Assembly (NCBI GenBank): GCA_034008185.1
Contig: CM067082.1
Location: 154,759,895-154,823,894 of the forward strand
Source of the DNA: Gorsachius magnificus
Taxonomy: Eukaryota > Chordata > Aves > Pelecaniformes > Ardeidae
Direction of reading: 5' to 3'
Length of the DNA stretch: 64,000 nucleotides
Every line of letters begins with the position of its first letter. Positions within the stretch are counted from its first letter, which is position 1. This document shows, piece by piece, positions 1 to 12,800 of the stretch. The position numbers and the translations under genes are program-made. A model generated the notes under the pieces. That model was not told the origin of the DNA. It made no database searches and was given only the letters and a program-made list of their open reading frames with translations.

Positions 1-3000
1 ATTGTAGGCTGGTCTTCGTTTTTAATGTTCAAAGCATATTTTATAAATGCAGTTATACAAATGAAATGTGACATTTGTATGGCTATGAGCAGTCAGACTT
101 TGTACTTCTAACACCGTAATATATCTCAGAAACTATGATAATTGCACCATTTAACTGCAAGGACAAAAAAAAAGCCCCAAAATTCAGTCAATGAAAAGCA
201 ACAGTTTTGCAAAACTGCACATGAGAAAATTCTGGCCTTCACTTAGAAGCTGTGCTGGTTTCCTTGAACTAAGATACACAACAATAATAGATGGAGAACT
301 TTAATCTTATACCAGGTTTCCAGTCAGAGAATGAAATAGTGATCATACTGATGCTCTTTGCTTTCTTTTTCTGCTTGATGTCATAACTGTAATTGCGGAA
401 GACCAATGTCCTCTGCTTGTTTTCAGACTGAGCTTATCTTCTGTTGCATAGCAGAAAGCTTTTGGAGTTGCCTTTTTGATGCCAAGGTGGTCAAGGAGAT
501 CTTGTATCATGTGGGTCTGAATGCTGTTTGGAGAAAACAATTTCATTTTGAAAAATGACAAATCTGCATCTACAAAAGTATTTTGCTATGTATTGGAAGT
601 GCACTTTGAAAGTGAATCTCCCAATTCTCCACAGTTACCATGCTGTGATTCACATCATGGAGCAATGTCAGAGTAAATTAGCTGAATTCCTTTTCGGTGC
701 AAATTGACTGGAAGATTCACTTCTGAAGAGCATCTAAAACTCCAGTGGACATTAGGCTAGGATAGTTCAAAATAAAACCTCCTGAAAAGTACATAGTGTG
801 GACACTGGCTCTTCAACACTCATTACTTTGCTCTATGATGCTGCTCCCTACTGGGCTGCAGAACTTGTTAAAACAGACATAGGCTAGAGAGCAAACATGT
901 CAAGAGTAATACTGGCAATTAAATTAGAAACAAAGCAGTAAAGTGCAGTACTGTGGTTGTAAAAGAAGACCTGGGTTAAAAACTCTCTAGCTCTTCAGAA
1001 ATGGAATGTGTGATTGACCTCTGCTATAATCAGCAGAATAGATGATGAATTTTTCACAGAACTTGTCATGTTGACTTTGAGGGCCCAGACTAGGCTGTTC
1101 TACTGAACTGAATCCCTTGTACCTATTGTGGCATCTGACAGCACAAGTCCACCGCCCTTCTCCATGAACTAATAGAAACTCCGGTTCTTTTAGCATGTGG
1201 CCTACCAGTTGGGAGCCATAAGGGCTGAGTGCCACTTGTAGGTGATGATACTTCAAATAGTCCGGGCACCTAACCTTCACCTTTTTATTGAGAAGTGGGC
1301 GAAAGCTTGCTCAGAGAGGTTCAGCTGTTCAAGCACCTTTCTGAAGTTCTCATCTGCCACGTGGTTGCTGAATATGAGGTGTGCCTTTTACGGTCTGGAA
1401 ATAGCCCTGAGAACAGAGGTATAAATCCTTGGCATAACCACCGTAAAAGCATCTTCACAAGAAATTCCACAGCTCTTAACAGCCTGAAAAACTAACACTG
1501 TGCTAGATTTGTATCCTTAAGAAAGCAATTATTGATTAGATATGGCTTTACAAGTTAATTTGTTTCTTACCAGAGGTACTTTGATGGCTTAATTGATCTT
1601 TTTCCCCTTTATCATCACTTGTATCACTGATAAAAATCATGAGGTTATTTGAGGCTCAAACTTCTATTTCTATGAAAATCAGGCAAATTACTTGGAAACT
1701 GATAGCCACAGGATACGGTGTCTCTAGTAAATTTTGTAAGGAAGTCATACTCAAGCAGATTGTGAGTCTTCAGCAACTCAGGGTTTGCATCTTATTTCAC
1801 TCAACCCTTATCCATGGTCCCGTTAATCTTTTTATGGTATTACTGATATTTGCAAGTCAAACTGCACTTTTGAACAGCCAAAAACCTGATCTAGCTGTAT
1901 TTACTGCTTCAGCTTCAAGCTAAGGGCAAAGTAAAAAGAGAAGTCTGCTTCAGAAAAGATAAAGCATTCTGATTTTAACAATCTGATTAAGAAAAAGAGA
2001 GAAATGTTGTGAAGTACCGAAATTTGTCAGAACTGTGATTAGAAATTGAGTAGAAATATGTGCAGCTCAAAAACATTATGTTTCTTGGTTGCACTCAGTG
2101 TATTCACTGTCACGGCTTCTGTGCTATGGGACACTTGATAAGCAAGAGTCACTGCTAAGCAGGTAACTGTGATGTGTTGTATGCTTTTCAGTGCTTGTAA
2201 TTATTCAAATTATATGTCAATTTAATTTAAATTGTCAGTTTAAAAACCTGAATTAATTTGACTTGGTAAACAGCATTTTATTAGAGGAGGGAGGAGAAGA
2301 GGAATGGGAAAGGAATAGAATAATATTTACATCTGTAACTATTGCCAAAACGAAACAAAAAAAATGTTTTGTGCATATAGATGAACATTTTGGCCTTTTT
2401 GCTGCTGAGGGGCCGTTTGGGGACCAGACAGTTATTACAGTCTTAGATTTCAGGCCATCGGACTTAGATTATATTGGATTTCTTGATGTAAATCTACCTG
2501 TAAATATTTTCATCAGTATTTTCAAAGCTCCAGTTAAGAGATTTGAATTGCAAAGACTAGTTGGATTTTCAGTGTATTTTGAACATCCATTGTCTCTTTG
2601 TCAGCTCATTCTTTTCTCCCATAAATGTTACAATAAATTCCATAAGTCGTTGTGGCATCTGTTAGGATCAATACAGATAATCCTATCTGTCTGTACTTAT
2701 ATTATTGTGTTGAACACAACCTGGGGCACTGATTTTGTTGAACAAAAGAAAGTGTGTTAACCTTGAAGCTAGAATCCTGAAGTAGGCTGGTTTTCTGCTA
2801 GATTCCATATATAATTAAAATCTTACTGGGTAAATACTCAGTAAGAGTATTTTTTTGTCAGCCTTCTTTGTTTTCAGTTCAGATTAGAAGGAAGTGTCCT
2901 GAGTCGAGGTGGACTTGACTGTGGTTATCCATAAGTTCTTAATTTCTTCTTAATTGATTACTTTCTTTTTCTTTAAATTAGTTTTAGCACTCTGGCTGCT

Positions 3001-3820
3001 GAAGCTACTGCACCTGCTCAGACACATTTTTTGTCTGCAGGATTTTTTTTTTCCCCAGGCCAGGTTCTTGTGAATCTACGTTATATGTCTGGGATTTACC
3101 ATGAGAAGATGTGTTGTGTTCAGTAAGCTCCTGCTAATGGTAGTCAGGATCTTCAAAGACGGCATGAGATCAAAAGGTTGGAAAGTCTATCCCTGCCAGG
3201 CACATGTCTCACACCCTCTTTGATGAGTATAGCTGCCCAAGAGGAACAACATCCTTCAGATGTTGTCCCTGAGCTGACAGCCTTGTCCTTTGGTCTGTTG
3301 GAGGGCATAGAGGGAAATACCTCTTCTCTAGAGACACTAGACCAATTATCTCAAAAGAATCTGGCGCTTGTATATTCTTCCTTCACAGAAAGCATGAACA
3401 GACTCACAAGCAGCTGTATCCAGCTTGGAAGTTTTGGTTTTAATGTATTTTTATTTTTTTAAAACAATCTTTTGTTATTCAATGCCTTGACTTCTGGCTT
3501 CTTTGAAAAAGATCATAAGAGATGTTTTAAGGACTCTGATAATATTGTAAATAAATCCTGTTGAGCTGTTAGTATATGGAGAAGTGCTTGACAAGGTGGA
3601 CATGGGAGAAAGAGGGAACCTTAACTTCAGAGAGCATGTCTGCCAATGAGACATGTTTATCAATGTGCTAACAAGTAGGTATAGAGCTTGAGGGAGACCT
3701 TGGTTTTGTTCACATTTGGCAACATATGCAGAAAGATTTTTCATTCCAACTATAGTGAAAGGTTTCAAATTTTTCCATTTTTAGCTGCAAGGAAGCCAAA
3801 TGGGAATGATTTCTTCTGCA
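1..3820. other. No recognisable gene
   Basis: I see no repeat family and no gene I recognise here. The longest open stretch is 2263-2760 (+, 165 codons from a TTG). It has no ATG start, no recognisable domain and the lysine/phenylalanine/isoleucine-rich composition expected from AT-rich noncoding DNA. Confidence 0.6.
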
Positions 3821-3870
3821 TATATAAATATACATATGTATATTCTGTGTATATATAAATATATAAATAA
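3821..3870. repeat. AT-rich simple repeat
   Basis: A run of about 50 bp made almost only of TATA/AAAT words (ATATATAAATATACATATG and similar). It is simple-sequence DNA with no sign of function. Confidence 0.7.
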
Positions 3871-6800
3871 AGGTGATTTACTTACCACTGATTCCAGTAG
3901 ACTTTCAATGACCTTAAGGCTTTAGCTTCCAAAGCAGAAGCAAATTAAGATCTTTCTCTTTTCTGTTCCACACAACATTTAAAGGTAGCTTTGGGGACAA
4001 AAAAAACCCCCAGACACATAATTTTTGGGACAAGTTCCTTAGTTATCTGAGTTTTATTTGTTATCCAGAGACTATAAAAATGGTGAAATTTGTGACTTCC
4101 TTCAAAATACTGAAATATTTCATGACAGAGATTTTAAGCGAAGTCTTAATTACAGTGAAAGTCTTTTCCCCAAATTCCAGTCATTTTAAGTTCCTTGTTG
4201 GCAATTTTCAGCTGTGCTTAACTGTCATAAGTAACATAAGAACCGGTAATGGTGTGTGTCAATGTACGTGCGAATGGCTGACGTGTTGTTCTTCTTCATG
4301 TCAGTAAAGCAGATTGCTCTTGGGCCTTGCGTTATTGCTGCGTGAGGGTGTTCGTGCAAAGTAGTCTCTTCATGTTTTGCACATAATCTTAAACACTCTG
4401 GAGATGACTGAGCATATGGTGCACCTCAGAAGGGATTCATTTGGAGGAGGCAGATGCATCGTGTTACTCAGGCTGTCATGAGAGGCATCATGTTATCTGA
4501 AGCATAAAGCTGCTGTTTGCTCCTGCGAGGGTGGCAGGGTTCAGCATCATCCTTCATGCAAATACGTGGCCCAAGGGCTATTCTGCTGCTGCTTGCAGGC
4601 TACAATAGGATGATTCTGCATCCATTCGCCAAACCCTGAAGGGCACTGCTGAGCATTGTGTCTGCTGGGGATTTGTGCATGAGCAGAAGAATTATCTTTC
4701 TAATTCCTTAGATGATTGCAGTAGCAGATGCCACATTTGAGGTGTAATAGCAAATTTGTGTGATGCAAGCTCCTCTGATCTGGTCTGACAGTATGAAAAG
4801 TATGCTGACAGTCTGGATGTTATCTTACATTTCCTATGCTGGAGTCAATGCTATGCAGCAGCCAATGTAAACAGAAGTATTGGAGTGAACAAAAGTTTTC
4901 AAATATATGACTTGTTATTATCAAAGGAAGTGAGAGTCAGAAAGTTTGGGGAGGTTAGATGTTTAGTTTTGTTTTTTTTTTTTTAATTGAAAAGGAGAGG
5001 GTGAAAGAGTTTCAGGTGAAATTGCCTGTATTTGCTGTCATTATTAACCTTCAGAAAGCTATGCAATCAGTATTCTCTTGTAGTGTAGTGTAAGCACTGC
5101 ATTGTAGAGGCACAGAAACACTAAGAAGCAGCTTATTTTCAACATAAGCTGTAAACTTAGCTCAGATGGAGCAAACCTTCAAATGTTTTATCAGATTTCC
5201 CTTGCCCTATGACCTCTTCTGCCATTTGTTTTCTGCAATGACGTGGGGAAGAGAGGCTAAGTCTAACTAACTATGCAACACACAATTGCAGTGCTCTGTG
5301 TCTTTTCTAGCCTTCCAGAAAAATTATGCTAAGAAGTTGCAGCCACTGTAGCTGAGTTTCTGAATAAGGAAAGGCTTGTGTAGGCTGCATTTCATAGGAG
5401 AGGAAAAATCCTTTGCTTTTCAAGACATGCACATCTTCTGTACCTTGGTACCTTCTTCTGAAACTGGGAGAAAGGCTGCCTCTGTGTGGCATAACTGAGT
5501 TAGCAAACCTCAGCATTGACAGTAGGCCAGACCAGCTGGTGTTAGCATCTTAGATATTGTCACTGCCACATAGGAAGCCTTAATTCCAAATATATCTTGG
5601 ACACAGAGCATTGGGCAGAAAGATTACCTCCTCCTTAACTTAAGCAGGATTTTTGCAGGGTCTGGAGAAAAGACCCATTACATTTTGGAACAGCAATGCA
5701 AACAAGGACTTTGGGTCACTGGTCATTTCTGAAACCAACATTCAACTTCTCTTGTTTGTGTGAGGGGATATCCCAGGGCTAAAAACTGAGCTTCTGAACA
5801 TTGGCGTGAACTTTCCAGTCATGGTGTAAGTGAAAGAAGTGGCCTTGATCATACTTTGAAGTTATCAGAGTGGCTGGGAAACGAACAGTGAGTGTGATAG
5901 ATATGGTGTCTGAACCATTAATTTCCAGTTCCTTATGGTGGGAATGTTTTATCTACTTACCTAGCTTGTTGACCTTGTGAAAATGAATAGAGACAAGAAA
6001 ATGTTATTAAACCAAATTCAGTCTAAGAAAATGTTCTCTTTCTCCCCAGCATTGGAAAAGAAAAGTGACACGGTGCAGTTTGAGTATGTTACAATATCTG
6101 CCTTCCTAATGGCTCTCTTTTTCCCAGAAAGGTAATTAAAACAAAATTGACATTAATATGATAATGAACACGCACTGGAAAGACATTCTCAGTCCTTGGT
6201 GTGGGAGCTTTGTGCTTGCTCTTTTCCCTGAACATGATTTAGATTCATCCCTTAGCAACCTTTTAGGCATCCAGCGGATGTGAGAGAAACAAAAGGTAGG
6301 TCCTGAATTCATTGATGGGAACCCTTTTCAGCAGTACTGAGGAAATGTTAGGCTGATGTAACAAACACGGCACAATACAGAGTTCTCCTTTTCATTGCCT
6401 GTTCATCATAGGAAATATTATTTTCTTGTTCCACTTCTCTTCTAAGGGGAGGGACAAGTAGGTGAATACCTTTTTTGGTGTTCTGAGGAAGTTGCAGCTG
6501 ACTGGTAATTCTGGGGATTTTAGTAATAGAACTGTAAAAATGACGAATGACTCCTGTCCTGATTTCCCAGGTCAGTCAATATATCTTGAAATATGTGAAC
6601 AGTTTTTCTCTTCAGGTGGTCAGAGGCCATCAGTGATGCTGCTTTCTTCCTTCCAGCGCTAGAAAATCCAAACCTGTTACCTTCCATTTTTCTGTTATCC
6701 TTCTTTGCTTAATGTGTATATGCGCTATATTGTTTAGGGTAATTCCTCAAGACACTACATTATCTAAGCTGCCCTAATACTTGCCTTGTTCACCCTGTTG

Positions 6801-9800
6801 TGCAAAGCCGCAATTAAACCACAGTTTTACTCCTGAGCTTACTTATCAACTTCTACTCTGACAATTTTTGCACCTGAAGACTGTGTTTGGGCACAGAGTA
6901 GTGATCACTGTTAGGTTTAGACGCTGCCTCTCTTGCTCAGGTTAGACTATTCCACTACTTACAGGGGTAAACACACACTTCTGCATGTTTGTGGTTTCCC
7001 TTCCACATTCTTACAAGGTGCTTCTCGTCTGCTTACAGAAATAGCTTCAAAATATGGTTCAAGCTTCACCTAAAATACCTGCACATTCAATTCCTTAAAT
7101 TCCGCCCCTCTCCAGCCCATAATGGGATGGTGGTAAATTTGTTTTATGTTGAGAAATAATATGTAAATGATGGTCTTGTACTTTCCCTACTATTACCTAC
7201 TTTTTCCTACAGGAGAAAAAAAGGCTTCCAGTTTTGGAGACATGACATCTGTATGGATAAATACCCAAAGCAAAATGCAATATGACAACAGAGGGTGGCC
7301 ATAGATTGAGTATTTGTCCAGAATAATTCTAATTTCTGTCTAATTCTTCATCTCTGAAGAAAATCTTAAACCTTTTGAATTTTTTATAACAATCTGTATA
7401 CTTGTACTCAATTTTGTTAATATTATGTTGTTAATATTGCATTCAAACAATTAAAAAATAATCAAAATCTCTCCAAACTGTGAAACACACAAGAACTGCG
7501 TGAGGTAGGTGCTACTACAGCTTTCCAAAGAAATAATATTGAGTGGGTTGTTGTCAGCCAGTCTGTGCAAGATGAAGCCTTGCACCTCAGCACCTGAACA
7601 GATCATACAAAGGGAAAGACCAAAGATAGGATGAACTGAATGTTTAATCAAAAAGCTGAATCAGGGGGCCATTTAGGATAAATTGGGGGTCACAATGGGT
7701 GAGAAGTTGGGAGACAATAGCTGAAACTTTAGGTTTTGTAGATCTTGGAAATTCCACAGCCAGCCTTCACAAGCCTATTTATTTTGATCATCTCAGTTGA
7801 GAGCATTTCAACCTTTTTGTATCACCACTATTTATAGAAAACGAAGCCCTTGCCTCCATTGCTCCTCCAGTACAATGCATGCCTTTCAACCCACTGAAAT
7901 TGTATACGCATGTAAGCCCTACTTAACCCCCTCAGAATTACAAATACTTCTTGATAATTATTTTTTTTCTGACGGATTTTATATCTGGAGATGAAACGTT
8001 ACCTACATATTTAGAAATGGCGCTTTCAGGCAGAGTATAGGTCAAAAGCAACATTGCTCTCTGAATGAACACTTGCTCATGTTCACTTCCCGATTAGTCT
8101 GTTTTCCTTTGTATAAGAGAATAATGGAAATGACCAGGGGTTTCATTGCTGTGACAGTCATCAGCATCCACGGTGATCACTACTGCTTGTTTTGTATGCT
8201 AATCTGAGGAAGTTTCCTTAATGAGTACGGAAAATAAAGGATCTTTATGGAAAACAATAATTTACACCCCGAGCTTAACACCAAAGCAAATTTTGCTCCC
8301 CAAATGGCATCTATAGAAATTCCCTTCCTTTTTAGACAAGTACATTTCTTTGTGTCCAAAGGATATAATAAATTATGTCTAGAGCTCTTAGGTATGTGAA
8401 AACATGTTTCTGTATGTGTGTGTGTGTACACACATTAATAAAATAGTATGAAATGAGTCCCTATCTTCCTCCCACATTATTTCTAGTTTTCAGAGAAAAC
8501 CCCCTATTGATCTATGGTTATATACCTCCTAGGTATCCATCTAGTCAAATTGCTATTGCTTTTGCTAAAATATTTAATGTTAATTAACAGACTCTCATAC
8601 AGTACCTTGTTTGGTGACTCTTCCACGTGTACTACAATTATTACCATTGTTTTCCTTCTAGAGAAAGGAACATGCTTGCTTTCCATGATGAAGTTAAGTC
8701 TAAGGGTACAAAATTTCACACTGCTTTTAACAGCTTCATAAAATTAGATCATAAACCTTTCTGAACTTTTAAATTAGTTTTTTAAATATAGACTCTTTTA
8801 CAATGAGGAAATGGACACAATGCAGGAATTTTCTGACTGAGACAAGAGTAGTTCTTTATGATCAGATTCTTTTACTTTTTGCATTAATTACAGGCAGAAA
8901 AATCTGTAATATGCCCAAAATCTTCTGTCTTTTCTGAAACAACTTCTACATGTTCCTTACTATAAAATTGTCATTGGTGTTCTAACCCTTTTTTTCCTAC
9001 TAATTTTGGAAGACCTTTCTACTCAGCCTAGTAATTATAAATACTATAGTGTTGCCTTGAATTTTCTGTAAATATGGACATTTACTATTGAATATTCCCA
9101 CCTTCACTGAATAGTGAGTTCTGTAAAACTATAGTAATATATCACATTCTAAATATTGGTAGCAAGGGAAAACATTGGCACTTCAGGCTTCTATATGTGA
9201 CTTCCTGAATTAGGACAATATGCCTCCATCAAATACCTCCATTTCCTACTATCTTTTTCTGCTGGTTTTAATCTTTACCTTTTCTTTTCCATTTCCCTCT
9301 TCGTTTATTTCCATCTATTACTGTTCATTCCTGCGATGCTTTTCCCACTCTTTCTCTCCTTTTGTTTTTACTTTCCTGACCTACTTCTAACAGCAAGTTT
9401 TAATCCACGTTTGCTGTTATCAAAATCTCTTTAGATGACTCTATAGCAGTTAAACATAATTCCCACCCAAACACAGGAGAGAGCTGATGTGAGGCTGACA
9501 TCCCACATTTCTCTGAAGGCAGGGGGATTGTTAGTCTTTCTTCTCCTCCATTCTATATACTCAGGTTCCTTCCTTGCAGTAACTGTTTCTGAGGACTCTG
9601 TGCTATTTTGAATTGTGTTTTCTTATAATTGCTCAACTCCCAGTTGAGGTATTTTGGGCTAGAGAGACCGTCGGATTCAAGATGCACTTTAAAAAATCAC
9701 TCTAAGCTTCATCTTTAATGACAGAACTCCTAATAATCTTCTGAAGGATGAAGAAATTTTCTTCCTTATGTTTTTGCTACTGTTTGGAATACGAATTTCC

Positions 9801-12800
9801 ATTCTGTGAAGTTATTCATGTGGATACCCTAATTATTTAATTAATGCATATCTATACTTTTCAGTAAAATATTTTATTGTGGTCTCAGACATTGTCTACT
9901 TTAATACTTTTCTCCATAAAATATCTACATAAAATATACAAATGATAGGTTTTTTTCAGATAGGAATTTTTAATGAGAAGTATAAAAAACCTGTTTGAAA
10001 CATAGAAACTGTTTAAAAGTCAAAGATTGTTTAAAAGGAAGGCTCCTTAGAAAGCAGTCAGGAGTTCAGACACAAATACAGGGAAATTTTGAAGAAGTCA
10101 TGCTGGGAAGAGGGAAATGTAACAAACATAGTTATTATGCTCTTGAGTTTGAGCCTCTATATATGAACATCTTGGCCTCTGGGAAAATGCTACTTTAATG
10201 TTTTAAACACAACCTTCTTCAACACAGAGATCATTAAACAACAACAGCTTTTTATTGCCAACATTTCAGTCTTTATGCTGAACCCCTGAGTATCTTTCTT
10301 GATGTTCACGTTGTACCCTGGAGGACATCTGTAATCTCTGGAATCACCAGATGTTGCACACTTCCCGATTCAAAGCACCGTTTTGGAATTTTGTCTCAAC
10401 TTTGGTAATTTCAGTCAAGTAGATGCTGAGATTAGCCATAGCATATTGTCTTTTTGGGTACATGGAGTTGCCTTTGTTCTTTGTCAGTGTGAAAGCTCCT
10501 TTTTTTTTCCAACAGTAAACATGCTTATTTCTGATGAAAACACTGTTTTTCTCCTTAAGTCTCTTACTGCATTGTTAGGCCATATTATTGTGTTCTTTTC
10601 GCTTCTATTCCTTTTCCTTTTTCCCTATCTGTTTGTTTGAAGGGCTCAGGAGGAAGAGGCTTTCCATCCTGTGCCTCCCCAAGTAGAGCTTCTATCATCC
10701 ATTCTGTTGAAAAATGGTCTTTGAAGTCCTGAGGTTGCTTCCTTTCATTTGCAATAAATACTCCTTATTAAGGTCCTTCTTTTTCTGTTGCTCACAGCAG
10801 CATTGTCAACAAGGGTACAAATTGTACAGAACATGGAAAACAGGGAGGCTTTGCCTTTGTTCCATGCATATATAGAGTTTGTTTCATATGGACATGCTGA
10901 AGCTGAGGGGAGGGGAGAAAACACTTCTTTGATGTGTGGTACCCATTAAAAGCAGTTAACCTTACTGGGCATGGTTATATTGCTGTTTCTAAGGGATGAA
11001 AACAGATTTTTAATTTGAGAAAAATCTGAGAGAGGCAGAAGCTGTAGATGCAAAGCCCATGGTTTGACGATAAAGTACCACATGAAAGGTCAAGCAAAAG
11101 CACATGGAAAGAAAGAATCAAGGAGGCCTCTGAGTCCAAAGTCTGGACAAACAGTGTTATCTCATTTATCTCTGCAGGTGTTTTTGAATGAACAAACGTT
11201 GAAAAACATCACACAATTTCAGTCATTACTGAAATACCAGCAACATTCATGAACATGAAGTTTTGCACCAGAATACTCAGGCTAAAATGGGATAGCCAAG
11301 GAGGACTCCTGGGCATGGGTTTTCCTTTCCCTTAAGTACTGATGCACCTTAACCTTCTTACCTGTGGAGGCATCTTTCAGTGGTGCCATCAAGACAACAT
11401 TCACTGCTTTGTATCATTCATAATTACATAGCCCCTGTGCCATTGCACCACTTTGCCATGGGGATGCCATGCTTTTAGAATGACCCTTTCTTTGCACAGT
11501 TACTTTACCATAGGCAACTGACATGTTGCAAGCACAGCAAGCTGACACATTCATGGAGGCAGGTCAGAGATTCCTTCTCCCAGCATACTGGAAGTAGCTT
11601 AGGGTGCATTTCATGGGTGGTTTCCCCATATGGGTGGTTTCCCCACACCCATTACAGACTATGGGCAGGACTAAGGCTGATACGCAGCCTCTAAGCAGCA
11701 CGTCACTGAAGGTTTAAGAACCTGGAGTGGGCTCCTACTCAAATGTTTAAACTCTTCTACAAGTCTTGACCAGGAACATTCAACAGTGACCCCATCCACT
11801 GCTTATCTGACATAATTTACAGTGGGGATACAGCTCCCCACTCTCTTCCATTCATTATCTCTTCCCAATTCAGTGTTCGTTTTATCACTGTCATATTCAG
11901 TGTCAGAATTCTGCCATGGGGAAGATCAAAAAAAGTCAGATGTTTTAACATGTGACATAGTCAATGTTCTCTTTATGCACATATAGGAAATTATGTATAT
12001 GTGCTAGAGGCTATTGTACCTGATGTTGTACTCACTATTCCTGATTCTTCAGCTAAACTCATGAAATCACAGGACAGTTTTAGGTATTGGACCTATCCCT
12101 TTGGTTCCTGCAGTCAGGGCAGACTGCTGCCTACAGAGTTTTTAAATATTTTAAGAAATAATAGCCAGAAGATTGATCAATGTTCCCATTTATCAATTTT
12201 GATTTATTTTTATTTTCATCATTCCTTCATTATTCCTATGGCTTATTTTTTTTTAAAAGAATATTTTTTTTTTTTTGTTGTTTTGGCCAAAATTCACTTA
12301 TTTTTCCAATTCATATGCATTCTGGTTTAACAAAAGGATTCTCAGCTGTCTTTAGCGTAACTAAATCCTTCAGACTAAAACTCCTAAAAGCAAGTGGTTT
12401 TTATTGGTGCTTCTTTTGGCACTGCATCTTTCAAAAACTCCTTGCATAGGAAGAAGAGGGATATACATTGGTCCTCCAGTTTCTAGCATTGAGAACTCAA
12501 TGAAGAGAAAGTAGGAATAGCCTATGATCTAATGAGTAGCTGACAATATTTCAAAATGTCAGTTTATTCAACTGACCTTTTTACATCCTTAAAGGGCGAT
12601 AACAGTAACAGAATCTATCTGGTGTGAAAGATGTCCATTTGAGTAGAAATGGATGAAAGACAGATGCTTTTTAAGTAAAGCGATTATGTACATGAAAATG
12701 CACTTTGGATTCTTAACAACACCGAGAATAAAACCTAGCAGATTGAATTTTGATTACGTTTTGTGCAATGCATAAATGCATCGTGTCAGCTTTTATTGTT

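Noticed and set aside
2263..2760. 165-codon plus-strand frame
   Set aside because: It starts at TTG, has no recognisable domain and lies in AT-rich unique DNA. Without conservation data it is not better than chance.
8803..8850. Possible inverted MIR piece (TTTACAATGAGGAAATGGAC)
   Set aside because: The match is about 20 bases with no supporting flanking blocks.
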